Made by a program: the position numbers and the translations under genes. DNA of 58,623 bases from Arcicella sp. Lineage in GTDB: Bacteria; Bacteroidota; Bacteroidia; Cytophagales; Spirosomataceae. The notes under the pieces are model-generated. The model ran no database searches and had not been told where the DNA came from. It saw only the letters and a program-made list of their open reading frames with translations. Numbering within the stretch: the stretch's first letter is position 1; each line of letters starts with the position of its first letter. Positions 1 to 6,561 of the stretch are shown piece after piece. The DNA lies in contig JANXML010000060.1 of the NCBI GenBank assembly GCA_025354645.1, forward strand, positions 1-58,623, given 5' to 3'.

Positions 1-332
1 GTGTCTGAACTGTTTCCACTTACAACATTATCCCACGTTTTTTTATCTATCACAAAACTCCAACGATCCTGATATTTTCCGTTTACGAATGGGCTATACG
101 TTCTCACTTTTTTCATGACCGAATCTGCCGTAGGATACGTATTTGGCTTGAAAACAGCGGCTGATGGCAAGTTATCCGACCACAAATATATATCTTGCGA
201 GTAAGCATACACACTATCACGAAGATCAGGATTTGCGGATACGGGAGTTACGTTATCAGTATTTTTTTTGCAAGATGCCAAGCCCACAAAACTCATGAAA
301 GCAATAGCAAATAATTTAGTTTTGAGTGTCAT
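1..332 (-). CDS. S41-family peptidase lipoprotein, N-terminal part
   Basis: The reading frame runs off the left edge; only about 110 N-terminal residues are present. It starts at ATG 330-332 with a lipoprotein signal peptide ending in a lipobox with Cys21 followed by two lysines. The next part, with LRDSVYAYSQDIYLW and a later DRWSFV, resembles the N-terminal region of Bacteroidota C-terminal-processing (S41) peptidases that precedes the PDZ and catalytic domains. Those domains lie outside the window, so the Ser/Lys catalytic residues cannot be checked. The protein would be anchored in the envelope. The family call rests only on this N-terminal resemblance. Confidence 0.55.
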   Translation of the reverse strand, partial: MTLKTKLFAIAFMSFVGLASCKKNTDNVTPVSANPDLRDSVYAYSQDIYLWSDNLPSAAVFKPNTYPTADSVMKKVRTYSPFVNGKYQDRWSFVIDKKTWDNVVSGNSSD

Positions 333-340
333 TGTTTTTT

Positions 341-369
341 GTTTATATGAAGCTAATTTCCATATAAAC
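341..369. promoter_or_regulatory. Inverted repeat in 5' region of the S41 peptidase gene
   Basis: GTTTATATG (341-349) and CATATAAAC (361-369) are perfect 9-bp arms around an 11-base loop. The repeat lies 9 bases upstream of the start codon at 332, in the divergent region shared with the gene at 449. It could be an operator or a leader hairpin; nothing shows which. Confidence 0.35.
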
Positions 370-448
370 GTAATCAAGTAGTGTTTAAGTTTTCATTTTT
401 CAATAAATATTTACTAACTTGATAATCAACCATTTAAAACTAACTGTT

Positions 449-805
449 ATGCAAAAAAATCATTATACTTCAATGCTTGGGCAAGTCGCTTACGTAGTTA
501 TTTCGGGCATATCGCTCTTATTTTTTCCCAATTTTTTATTAGGAATTTTCGGTTTTGAACCTACTTCTGAAATCTGGATTCGTGTTTTAGGAATGTTAGT
601 ACTTGCTTTATCCTTTTATTATTATGCCATGTATAAAAACGGAGGAAAAGAGATAATTCGTGCAACGGTTCAAGGGCGATTATTTTTTTGTGCGGGGTTA
701 TTAATGTTCGTAATTTTAGGAATGGCAAAACCTGTTTTGATTGGTTTTGCGATTGCAGAAACAGGGTTAGCATTATGGACTTTGTCGGAAATAAGAAAGA
801 ATTAA
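449..805 (+). CDS. Small four-helix membrane protein, unknown function
   Basis: A 118-residue protein with about four predicted membrane segments (roughly residues 9-36, 42-62, 78-94 and 97-114) and few charged residues outside the short loops. The ATG at 449 was preferred over a TTG at 419 because the extra residues add nothing recognisable and 449 is the first ATG. I do not recognise the family with confidence; it looks like the small hypothetical integral membrane proteins common in Bacteroidota. It is transcribed away from the S41 peptidase gene and converges on tonB, with a word-repeat hairpin between the two stop codons. Confidence 0.6.
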   Translation: MQKNHYTSMLGQVAYVVISGISLLFFPNFLLGIFGFEPTSEIWIRVLGMLVLALSFYYYAMYKNGGKEIIRATVQGRLFFCAGLLMFVILGMAKPVLIGFAIAETGLALWTLSEIRKN

Positions 806-886
806 AGAGTAGAATAGTTAAAGTAGTTAAAGAGTTTTGTTCCAACTTTTTAACTACTTTGATTATTCAACTCTTTAACTTATTCA
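806..886. repeat. Word-repeat hairpin (AGTTAAAG words) between convergent genes
   Basis: The left arm (806-840) carries tandem AGTTAAAG-type words. The right arm (843-886) carries the reverse complement (CTTTAACT, TTTAACTACTTT). The arms touch the stop codons of the two convergent genes (803-805 and 880-882). It could act as a bidirectional terminator. It shares its architecture, not its sequence, with the other word-repeat hairpins in the window. Confidence 0.65.
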
Positions 887-1710
887 GCAAGTTGAAAACT
901 AATTGGCAAAGTAAATTTCACTGCAACCGTTCTACCCGACTGTCTTCCTGGCGACCATTTTGGCATGAGTTTCACCACTCTTTGGGCTTCTTCATCACAA
1001 CCAAAACCAATCCCTTTCACCACATCAACTTTGGAAATATTTCCGTCCTGTCCAACCACAAACTGCATATAAACCTTACCCGTGACCTTCGCATTGACCG
1101 CTGGCGTTGGATAATGAAGGTTTTTTTGTAGGAATTTCAGTAAAGCATTCATGCCACCTGCGAACTCTGGATTTTGTTCGACCGTAATAAAAACTTGATT
1201 TTTTTCTTCTGTTTCAACTGCGACAGGCATTTCAATTTCTTTACCTTTTGTGGCATCTGGATCATCTACGGGAATTTCCATTACCTCTCCATCTTGAGTT
1301 TTATCTCCAATTTTTGCATCAGTATTATTCAATAAATCTTGGTCGGGAATTGGTGGAATTTCTTCTTCAGTATCAACGATTTCCAAATTACTAAAATCAA
1401 TCATTTTAACTTTTACTTCTTCAACTTTTGGAGGTGGAGGAGTTATTGGTTCAATCGGTTTAACAACTTCTTTTGGAGGTTCAATAATGTCCATCACATT
1501 AGCAATTACCACAACTTTCTCTTTACTTTCCACCTTCGCCCAAAGCATAGGCGTAAGCACCGCTAATCCAAAAATACTGATGCCAATCAAAAGAGATTTT
1601 TTGATAACGTTTTGATAATCAGTTCGTAACGAATAAGCTCCGTAGGATTTGTTACGATGTTGGAAGACAATTTCTTCCAATGTTGCAGGGTTTTCTTGGT
1701 GATTTTGCAT
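880..1710 (-). CDS. tonB: TonB energy transducer
   Basis: A 276-residue TonB-family protein that would transmit proton-motive force from an ExbB/ExbD complex to outer-membrane receptors. The N-terminal cytoplasmic part has the Bacteroidota motif RNKSYGAYSLR (residues 19-29). One membrane helix follows (about 39-58), then a proline-rich periplasmic stretch (78-98), an acidic linker, and a C-terminal TonB domain (about 176-274) with PEFAGGM and YPTPAVNAKVTGKVY. The start at 1710 fits the family's N-terminus. It lies downstream of the blaI-exbD-M56 cluster but has its own promoter region, containing a BlaI-type palindrome (1732-1749), after a terminator at 1755-1785. It is therefore probably co-regulated rather than co-transcribed. 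Confidence 0.92.
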   Translation of the reverse strand: MQNHQENPATLEEIVFQHRNKSYGAYSLRTDYQNVIKKSLLIGISIFGLAVLTPMLWAKVESKEKVVVIANVMDIIEPPKEVVKPIEPITPPPPKVEEVKVKMIDFSNLEIVDTEEEIPPIPDQDLLNNTDAKIGDKTQDGEVMEIPVDDPDATKGKEIEMPVAVETEEKNQVFITVEQNPEFAGGMNALLKFLQKNLHYPTPAVNAKVTGKVYMQFVVGQDGNISKVDVVKGIGFGCDEEAQRVVKLMPKWSPGRQSGRTVAVKFTLPISFQLAE

Positions 1711-1731
1711 GATTGTTTATTGTTAAAGATT

Positions 1732-1749
1732 AAACTAATTTTTTAGTTG
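1732..1749. promoter_or_regulatory. Candidate BlaI operator upstream of tonB
   Basis: AAACTAA-TTTT-TTAGTTG, two near-perfect 7-base arms 21 bases upstream of the tonB start codon. It matches the palindrome at the blaI promoter (5218-5235) in arm sequence and spacing. The shared site suggests that the BlaI protein encoded at 4776-5159 also represses tonB. Confidence 0.6.
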
Positions 1750-1754
1750 ATTTG

Positions 1755-1785
1755 ATTTTTAAAAATCCCCACTGGTTTTGTGGGG
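1755..1785 (-). terminator. Rho-independent terminator after the TonB-like pseudogene
   Basis: Read on the minus strand, CCCCAC-aaaacca-GTGGGG is followed by ATTTTT. It lies downstream of the stop at 1850 and would end the blaI/exbD/M56 transcript before tonB. Confidence 0.65.
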
Positions 1786-1787
1786 AA

Positions 1788-1848
1788 AGTAGAACAGGTT
1801 TTCAACCTGTTTCAGAGAACGATGAACAGGTTTCAAACCTGTTCTACT
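1788..1848. repeat. Double palindromic (REP-like) element
   Basis: The outer arms are AGTAGAACAGG (1788-1798) and CCTGTTCTACT (1838-1848). Each half is itself palindromic around AACAGGTT/AACCTGTT. The element starts within two bases of the 3' end of the broken TonB-like gene. It has the form of repetitive extragenic palindromes; no other copy of this sequence is in the window. Confidence 0.7.
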
Positions 1849-1849
1849 T

Positions 1850-2248
1850 TTATTCACTAAGACATATAGTTAGTGGTAAAGTAAAACGACTTCTAACATT
1901 TTTGCCTTTGTATCTTGCAGGAACCCATTTAGAAGACAGTTTCATTACTCTAATTGCCTCTTCATCTACACCCATTCCAACACTTTTTATTATGCTGTAA
2001 TTACTTAATATTCCATCCGTTTCAATAATAAATTCCATGTAAACTTAACCAGAAACATTTGCTCTTTGAGCTGCCTCTGGATACTTCAAATTCTTCTGCA
2101 AAAACTTTCCAAATGCTCCCATACCGCCTTGAAATTCAGCATTTTGGTCTGGTTTTTCAATTATAAGCGTGTCGGATTTTTTATTTTGAGTAAACCCAAC
2201 ATTGATTTTACAGAGAAATAATAACAAAATGATAAGTGATTTTCTCAT
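1850..2248 (-). pseudogene. TonB C-terminal-domain protein interrupted by one in-frame stop
   Basis: One frame of 132 codons from ATG 2246-2248 encodes a signal peptide (about residues 1-20), then a TonB C-terminal domain with NAEFQGGMGAFGKFLQKNLKYPEAAQ, closely resembling the domain of the M56 protein next to it. A TAA at 2045-2047 follows ANVSG. The homologous neighbours read ANITGKVY and AKVTGKVY here, so a Lys AAA has become TAA. After it the same frame continues with VYMEFIIETDG and ends in SRFTLPLTICLSE. No helix-anchored TonB N-terminus is present, so it would be a periplasmic or secreted single-domain protein. It begins one base after the M56 gene's stop and is probably co-transcribed. 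Either a recent pseudogene or an assembly error. Confidence 0.75.
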
Positions 2249-2249
2249 T

Positions 2250-3923
2250 TTATTCCCTCTTTAAAGTAATCACAACCACTCCATCTCTTGCATCTTCTCC
2301 ATATCTCATTACGGCTTTATCACCTTTATAAACTTCCAATTTTTCAATATCTTTTGATTCAATTCCTTTCAATTCGATTTCACTAACCCTTTTTCCGTTC
2401 ATCATATAAATTACATTTTTGGGATTATCGAGACCTGTTTTTGAATTATCAGTAATAACAATATTTCCAAAATTGAAAATAGTTTCATTATCAAACTTAG
2501 AGTCTATAACCGCTGGCAGTTTTGGCATTTCTTCACCATCTTTTTTATTAATTTTAATTTTGGATTCTTCTGTTAATTGAAAATCGATTGGAACAGTAAA
2601 ACGGCTTCTCACAATTCGACCACTTTGTTTGCCAGGAATCCATTTCACTTTTTCTAATACTCTAATTGCTTCTTCATCACATCCATAACCAATACCTTTT
2701 AATGTTTTAATGTCACTTGTTGAACCGTCTGTATTTACGATAAATTGAATATAAACTTTTCCAGTAATATTAGCTTTTTGGGCAGAAACTGGATATTTTA
2801 AATTCTCTTGTAAATATTTTCCGAAAGCCTTCATGCCACCTGGGAATTCAGGATTTTGTTCAACCATACTAAATACTTCTGAACTTCTTTTGATTGGTTT
2901 GGTTGAATCCGCTTGCATCCCCTTCACCTCATCCACCATATCAGGACTAATAATCAATGCCTCAGACAAATCAATATTATCCTTCAATAATGTCTCTGAA
3001 ACGCTTTCAGAAGGCTCTGTAATTACTTTTGCCAAATTTGAATCTGAAATTGCTTCCACTTTTTCCTCAATTTTTGCTAATTCCTTACTCGCCAAAGTTG
3101 CCGATGAAACCACAATCATGAGCATAAAAAGTGGGGCAATTAAGCCGTATTTCATCATGGCAGTTTGATTGGAACGTTCTTTATTTAACATTTTTATTCT
3201 TAATTTTAGTAATGATTGATTAAAGAAATTATTGGTCAAAGGAATGGCTTGCACCCCAAATTGTTCTTGAAATAAAAGCATGGCATACTCTGCTTTTGAG
3301 GTTTCATTGCGGCTGGCAACTTCATCAGCAATAAATTCGTGAATGTGCTTGATTGAGCTTTTGTAAAGATAAACCACAGGATTAAACCAGTTGAAAATCG
3401 CAATTAATTCAAACAACATGACATCAGCAGAATGGAGTTGACGAATATGCACAAATTCGTGTTTCATAATGGTGGAACGATTTTTCAATTCCTTACTCAC
3501 AAACAACACATTAAAGAATGAAAAAGCCTGTTTTGAGTCTTTCTGAACGATTTTACGCTTCATTAATTTACCCAAAAAAACTAAATTTCCCCCAAAACGA
3601 GCAATGCCAATCAGAATCCCGATGATGTAGAAAACCGCCATGAAGTCTCCTAACGTAAGCGTAGGAGCCTGTTCACTTGCTTGCACGTAGAATACTTGCG
3701 GGTCATAAAGCGTGGTGATTGTTTGAGAAATTTGCTCCGTCACAAACCAACTCCGCACCCATTCCGACTGCATCAACGGAATAAAAAACGCCAACGCTGC
3801 CGATGCCACCAAGTAGCCCCGATTGAGGTTAAAGAAGGTTTCTGTACGCAACAAAAGGCGATAAAAACCATAAAACAGAATCAAATAAAGATTCACTTGA
3901 AGGAGGTAGTTGAGCCAGTTCAT
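2250..3923 (-). CDS. M56 (BlaR1-like) metallopeptidase fused to TonB C-terminal domain
   Basis: Starting at MNWLNYLLQ (ATG 3921-3923) the protein has 557 residues. The open frame extends 33 codons further, but these translate the TCGATGTT repeats and are unlikely to be coding. Order of parts: several N-terminal membrane helices; the zinc-peptidase motif HEFVH (about 155-159); a further helix (256-277); a linker; a TonB C-terminal domain (353-450) with PEFPGGM and GKVYIQF; and a tail ending YGEDARDGVVVITLK that resembles a TonB-receptor plug segment. BlaR1-type proteins sense a signal and cleave a BlaI-type repressor, here the likely role given blaI in the same cluster. The TonB domain suggests sensing of, or contact with, outer-membrane receptors; that part is inference. 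Confidence 0.85.
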   Translation of the reverse strand: MNWLNYLLQVNLYLILFYGFYRLLLRTETFFNLNRGYLVASAALAFFIPLMQSEWVRSWFVTEQISQTITTLYDPQVFYVQASEQAPTLTLGDFMAVFYIIGILIGIARFGGNLVFLGKLMKRKIVQKDSKQAFSFFNVLFVSKELKNRSTIMKHEFVHIRQLHSADVMLFELIAIFNWFNPVVYLYKSSIKHIHEFIADEVASRNETSKAEYAMLLFQEQFGVQAIPLTNNFFNQSLLKLRIKMLNKERSNQTAMMKYGLIAPLFMLMIVVSSATLASKELAKIEEKVEAISDSNLAKVITEPSESVSETLLKDNIDLSEALIISPDMVDEVKGMQADSTKPIKRSSEVFSMVEQNPEFPGGMKAFGKYLQENLKYPVSAQKANITGKVYIQFIVNTDGSTSDIKTLKGIGYGCDEEAIRVLEKVKWIPGKQSGRIVRSRFTVPIDFQLTEESKIKINKKDGEEMPKLPAVIDSKFDNETIFNFGNIVITDNSKTGLDNPKNVIYMMNGKRVSEIELKGIESKDIEKLEVYKGDKAVMRYGEDARDGVVVITLKRE

Positions 3924-4025
3924 ATTTTCGATGTTTGGTTTTCGATTTTCGATGTATGGTTTTCGATGTTGGTTTTCGATGTTTGCTTTTTTAACGAACA
4001 TCGAAAACCAATTATCGAACATCGA
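3924..4025. repeat. Word-repeat hairpin (TTTTCGATGTT words) between exbD and the M56 gene
   Basis: Four TTTTCGAT-type words in one orientation (3925-3992) face words in the opposite orientation (3999-4025, GAACATCGAAAACC). One end abuts the start codon of the M56 gene (3923). The other includes the last codons of exbD, whose terminal DVR-stop is itself encoded by GATGTTCGATAA. A further block of the same words (4516-4556) abuts the exbD start codon on its other side. Confidence 0.7.
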
Positions 4026-4515
4026 CTAATTTTTCTTTATCCTCAGCCGTTATCGCCACAATGGCATAATGTTTATTATTGGTAATCGTCATTTCGTCTA
4101 ATAAATCCACCATATTGCGGTATTTTGCTTTGTCAGTTGATTTAATTACGACCGTGAACATATCACCAATTTTACGTTTATAATCAAACAAAACTTGTCG
4201 AATTCCATTGTCTGAAAAGTCGGTTGTATGTACTTCTGGGTTACATGCTCCTTGATAATAATGCACTTTATTGTCTCCATCAATCACTACATTCAAAGAT
4301 TGTGAACATTTAACAGGCGAGCGTAATCCTTCGTCCGTTTTATCAGGCATATTCAGTTGCATCGTTACAGGCTTCATGAGTGATGTTGTAAGCATGAAAA
4401 AAGTAATCAATAAAAAACCCAAATCTACCATCGGAGTCATGTCGATTTTGGTGGATAGCTTGTGGCTACGTTTTTTGCCTTTTGCGGCTTGGTCGGATGC
4501 AGATATTTCAGCCAT
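4012..4515 (-). CDS. exbD: ExbD/TolR-family proton channel subunit
   Basis: A 167-residue protein. The start MAEISASDQ (4513-4515) was chosen because the 28 upstream codons translate repeat sequence. A basic cytoplasmic N-terminus is followed by KIDMTPMVDLGFLLITFFML, one membrane helix (about 28-46) carrying the conserved Asp31 expected for proton use, and a periplasmic ExbD domain. ExbD works with ExbB to energise TonB; no exbB lies in this window, so the partner must be encoded elsewhere. It sits between blaI and the M56-TonB gene on the same strand, which suggests that proton-channel supply is part of the BlaI-controlled set. Word repeats touch both ends of the gene. Confidence 0.9.
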   Translation of the reverse strand: MAEISASDQAAKGKKRSHKLSTKIDMTPMVDLGFLLITFFMLTTSLMKPVTMQLNMPDKTDEGLRSPVKCSQSLNVVIDGDNKVHYYQGACNPEVHTTDFSDNGIRQVLFDYKRKIGDMFTVVIKSTDKAKYRNMVDLLDEMTITNNKHYAIVAITAEDKEKLVDVR

Positions 4516-4556
4516 TGATTTTCGTTGTTTGTTTTTCGATGTTCGATGTTCGGAAA
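4516..4556. repeat. TTCGATGTT word block at the exbD start
   Basis: Repeats of TTTTCGATGTT/TTCGATGTTCG begin directly next to the exbD ATG. Same word as in the hairpin on the 3' side of exbD. No promoter was recognised within it. Confidence 0.55.
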
Positions 4557-4775
4557 AATAGAATAGTATTATAGTATTTAGGCGTAGAACTATCTGCATA
4601 TTTTGCTTGATGTACTCAGTAATTTATTTTGTGATGTGAATAATGGACAATTTGAATGTGATTTACCCTAATTTATGTAAAGATGCAAAAGGGAACGATT
4701 ATCCATAAATTTATACGAAAAACGAGATTAAGAAGCCTTATAAAATGAAAATAAGTCTATAAATTCCAATTATTC

Positions 4776-5159
4776 TCAATTCCCTTCTTCCTCTTTCATT
4801 TTATTAATCATCGCCAAAATCTCGTCGGCATCTTTAACGTCAATTTTCCCTTTTTTCGAGAAGAAAGAAAATAAACTTGAAAACGAATTTTCAAAGTAGC
4901 CTTCTACTAATTTCTCTGTGGCAAAAGAACTGTAATTATCCTTACTCACAATGGGAAAATACTCATGTGATTTTCCGTAAGAATTATGACTGACGAAGCC
5001 TTTTTCCTGTAAAATTCTAATAATTGTTGAAACCGTGTTATAAGCAGGTTTTGGCTCGGGCAGTTCGTCTAAAACATCTTTAACGAATCCTTTTTCAATT
5101 TGCCAAAGTACTTGCATAATTTGCTCTTCGGCTTTGGTTAATTCTCTCTCTGGTTGCAT
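4776..5159 (-). CDS. blaI: BlaI/MecI/CopY-family repressor
   Basis: From ATG 5157-5159 the protein has 127 residues. A winged-helix DNA-binding domain (about 8-70) begins RELTKAEEQIMQVLW and includes the recognition region AYNTVSTIIRILQEKGFV. The C-terminal half is the dimerisation and cleavage region. Family members repress their own promoter and that of a BlaR1-type peptidase, which is encoded two genes downstream. An open frame extends 14 codons further upstream, but MQPERELT fits the family start. Two palindromes lie upstream (5218-5235 and 5238-5255). About 260 bases separate it from exbD, without a terminator that I can see. Confidence 0.92.
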   Translation of the reverse strand: MQPERELTKAEEQIMQVLWQIEKGFVKDVLDELPEPKPAYNTVSTIIRILQEKGFVSHNSYGKSHEYFPIVSKDNYSSFATEKLVEGYFENSFSSLFSFFSKKGKIDVKDADEILAMINKMKEEEGN

Positions 5160-5209
5160 GATTTTACTTTTTATAGTTTGATTTGATACCTCATTTTTCA
5201 ATTACAGAA

Positions 5210-5255
5210 TAAATATAAAACTAATATTTTAGTTTACAAACTATTTCCTTAGTTT
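5210..5255 (-). promoter_or_regulatory. blaI promoter with two BlaI-type operators
   Basis: On the minus strand a TTTG (5237-5240), a 19-base spacer and TATATTTA (5210-5217) match the Bacteroidota promoter pattern TTTG-N19-TAnnTTTG except for the last base. The palindrome AAACTAA-TATT-TTAGTTT (5218-5235) fills that spacer. A second one, AAACTA-N6-TAGTTT (5238-5255), covers the upstream element. This is a typical arrangement for autorepression. The arms recur at the tonB promoter. Confidence 0.65.
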
Positions 5256-5283
5256 TTTGTAAATTTTTTTTAGTACACATAAA

Positions 5284-5306
5284 AAAAGCGGTTCAAAAGA
5301 CCGCTT
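5284..5306 (-). terminator. Terminator downstream of the RidA remnant
   Basis: On the minus strand AAGCGGT-cttttga-ACCGCTT is followed by a run of T. It probably belonged to the ridA-like gene whose remnant ends at 5484; a palindromic element now lies between them. Confidence 0.6.
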
Positions 5307-5307
5307 A

Positions 5308-5463
5308 AATACATTGTTAAGTAATTTACTTCACTTCCCGAAAGTTATTTCTACTTTCGGGAAGTTCAATCCAAATTAACTTCCCGAAAGTAGAAAGAAC
5401 TTTCGAGAAGTGGTATAGTAAATAATTTTTCAAAAATGAAAGCTATTTACTTAACAATGTATT
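5308..5463. mobile_element. MITE-like element with 17-bp terminal inverted repeats
   Basis: AATACATTGTTAAGTAA (5308-5324) is repeated perfectly inverted at 5447-5463. Inside are two hairpins of a shared type, ACTTCCCGAAAGT-N7-ACTTTCGGGAAGT (5333-5365) and its variant (5378-5411). The 156-bp element has no coding capacity. The internal hairpins recur at 49536-49615, but without the terminal repeats. It lies between the terminator and the 3' end of the RidA remnant. Mobility is inferred only from the form. Confidence 0.55.
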
Positions 5464-5483
5464 AAATATGAAAAATGTAAGTT

Positions 5484-5612
5484 TTATTTCTTTCGTGAAG
5501 GTAACAAAGCTGTGACGGTTATTTCGATATTTGCTCCACCTGGCAAATTTGAAACGCCAATGGTGTTATGAGGGGGGAAGTCGTACTTGCTCATCAAGCA
5601 CACGGATTTATT
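5484..5612 (-). pseudogene. C-terminal remnant of a RidA/YjgF-family protein
   Basis: The frame ending at 5484-5486 reads KYDFPPHNTIGVSNLPGGA, then NIEITVTALLP and a stop. This matches the C-terminal consensus of RidA (arginine-containing active-site strand followed by VEIE), a 2-iminopropanoate deaminase family. About 43 residues remain. The N-terminal two thirds are missing, and the region upstream runs straight into the RMD1-like gene. The conserved Arg that usually follows PA in this strand is not seen (the sequence has HNT), so even the remnant has diverged. Confidence 0.5.
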
Positions 5613-5622
5613 AAGCGGTTAA

Positions 5623-6402
5623 TTATTCTAAAATCTTCTTGATAAAAATATCGAAAACTTCTATCAAAATCAGAATAATCACAATCCATTCGAGGCGAGT
5701 GGACTCTCTATTTTGCAATAAATCAGTGAAAAGCCGAAGATTATCTTGAACGATTTTAAGTTTATAATCAATATCTTGGTATCTCATTTTAAGGTCAAAA
5801 GTTTTCTTTAAACCCTTGTCAATTCGCTCCAAATGTTCATTTTCCCAGACTTCATCGGGAGCATCGAAAATATAGAGATTATCAATGATACTATTTTTAA
5901 TATTGATGGTTCTGCCAACGAATTTCAGTAAATCTTTTTTCGAATATTTAAAAGTTCCCGTTTTTTCAAGTTCATCCGTAATCTCACGAGAATCCTTGAA
6001 AATCTCCAAAGTTAGGTCTTCATAATGATCTAAAGCTACGGATTGTCCAATATTCAACATTACAATTCTGATAGTATCGTCCGTAATTTCTGAAACTGTG
6101 ATGGAGTTGTAATTTAGAACTACTGAAACAGACGGGTCTGTCTGAAGATTAAAATGTTCTTCATATTTTTCTTCAACCTCATCTTCAACATAACCTTTCA
6201 CAAATTTTAGAAATTCACTTTTTTCTAAGTCTGTAAAACTGGCAAAAACCACAATTCCGTAGCTTAAAAGGTAGCAATATTTATGTTCAGTTTGTTTATA
6301 GAATAATTCAGAATTATTGAATATCAGTGGTTGGCTGGTATATTCATTTCTGAATTTCTTTAAATTAATGACTTCCGATATTTGGTAGGCTTCTATTTTC
6401 AT
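5623..6402 (-). CDS. RMD1/YagE family (DUF155) protein
   Basis: A 259-residue protein matching the DUF155 family by its overall pattern: an N-terminal mixed domain, then YCYLLSYGIVVFASF, a motif around LDHYEDLTLEIFKDSREI, an alpha-helical region with DAPDEVWEN, and one C-terminal membrane helix (about residues 236-254, LEWIVIILILIEVFDIFI). Eukaryotic members act at the mitochondrial inner membrane; the bacterial function is unknown. The protein probably faces the cytoplasm with a C-terminal anchor. A word-repeat hairpin begins 3 bases upstream of its start codon. Confidence 0.8.
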   Translation of the reverse strand: MKIEAYQISEVINLKKFRNEYTSQPLIFNNSELFYKQTEHKYCYLLSYGIVVFASFTDLEKSEFLKFVKGYVEDEVEEKYEEHFNLQTDPSVSVVLNYNSITVSEITDDTIRIVMLNIGQSVALDHYEDLTLEIFKDSREITDELEKTGTFKYSKKDLLKFVGRTINIKNSIIDNLYIFDAPDEVWENEHLERIDKGLKKTFDLKMRYQDIDYKLKIVQDNLRLFTDLLQNRESTRLEWIVIILILIEVFDIFIKKILE

Positions 6403-6405
6403 AAC

Positions 6406-6561
6406 AACAGTTATCAGTAATCAGTGAACGGTTATCAGTAAACCGTAATTAATTACAGGATTAAAATATATTTAAAAATGAATAAATGAAACCTAAAAAT
6501 CGTAAATGTCATTTTGTTAACTGATAACTGATAACTGCTAACTGATAATTGCTAACTGTTT
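6406..6561. repeat. Word-repeat hairpin (TATCAGT words) between the RMD1-like gene and proA
   Basis: The left arm (6406-6444) holds GTTATCAGTAATCAGT-type words. The right arm (6516-6561) holds the opposite orientation (AACTGATAACTGATAACTG). The loop is about 70 bases. The left end is next to the RMD1-like start codon; the right end overlaps the proA stop codon (6560-6562). The same words recur at 32302-32418 and in the dnaX linker. Confidence 0.7.

Noticed and set aside
3924-4022. 33-codon N-terminal extension of the M56 peptidase
   Set aside because: The extension (containing KPYIENRKPNIEN) translates the CATCGAAAAC repeats and has no family match.
5210-5255. Classical beta-lactamase induction locus
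   Set aside because: blaI and a BlaR1-like gene are present, but no beta-lactamase or penicillin-binding protein gene is in the cluster.
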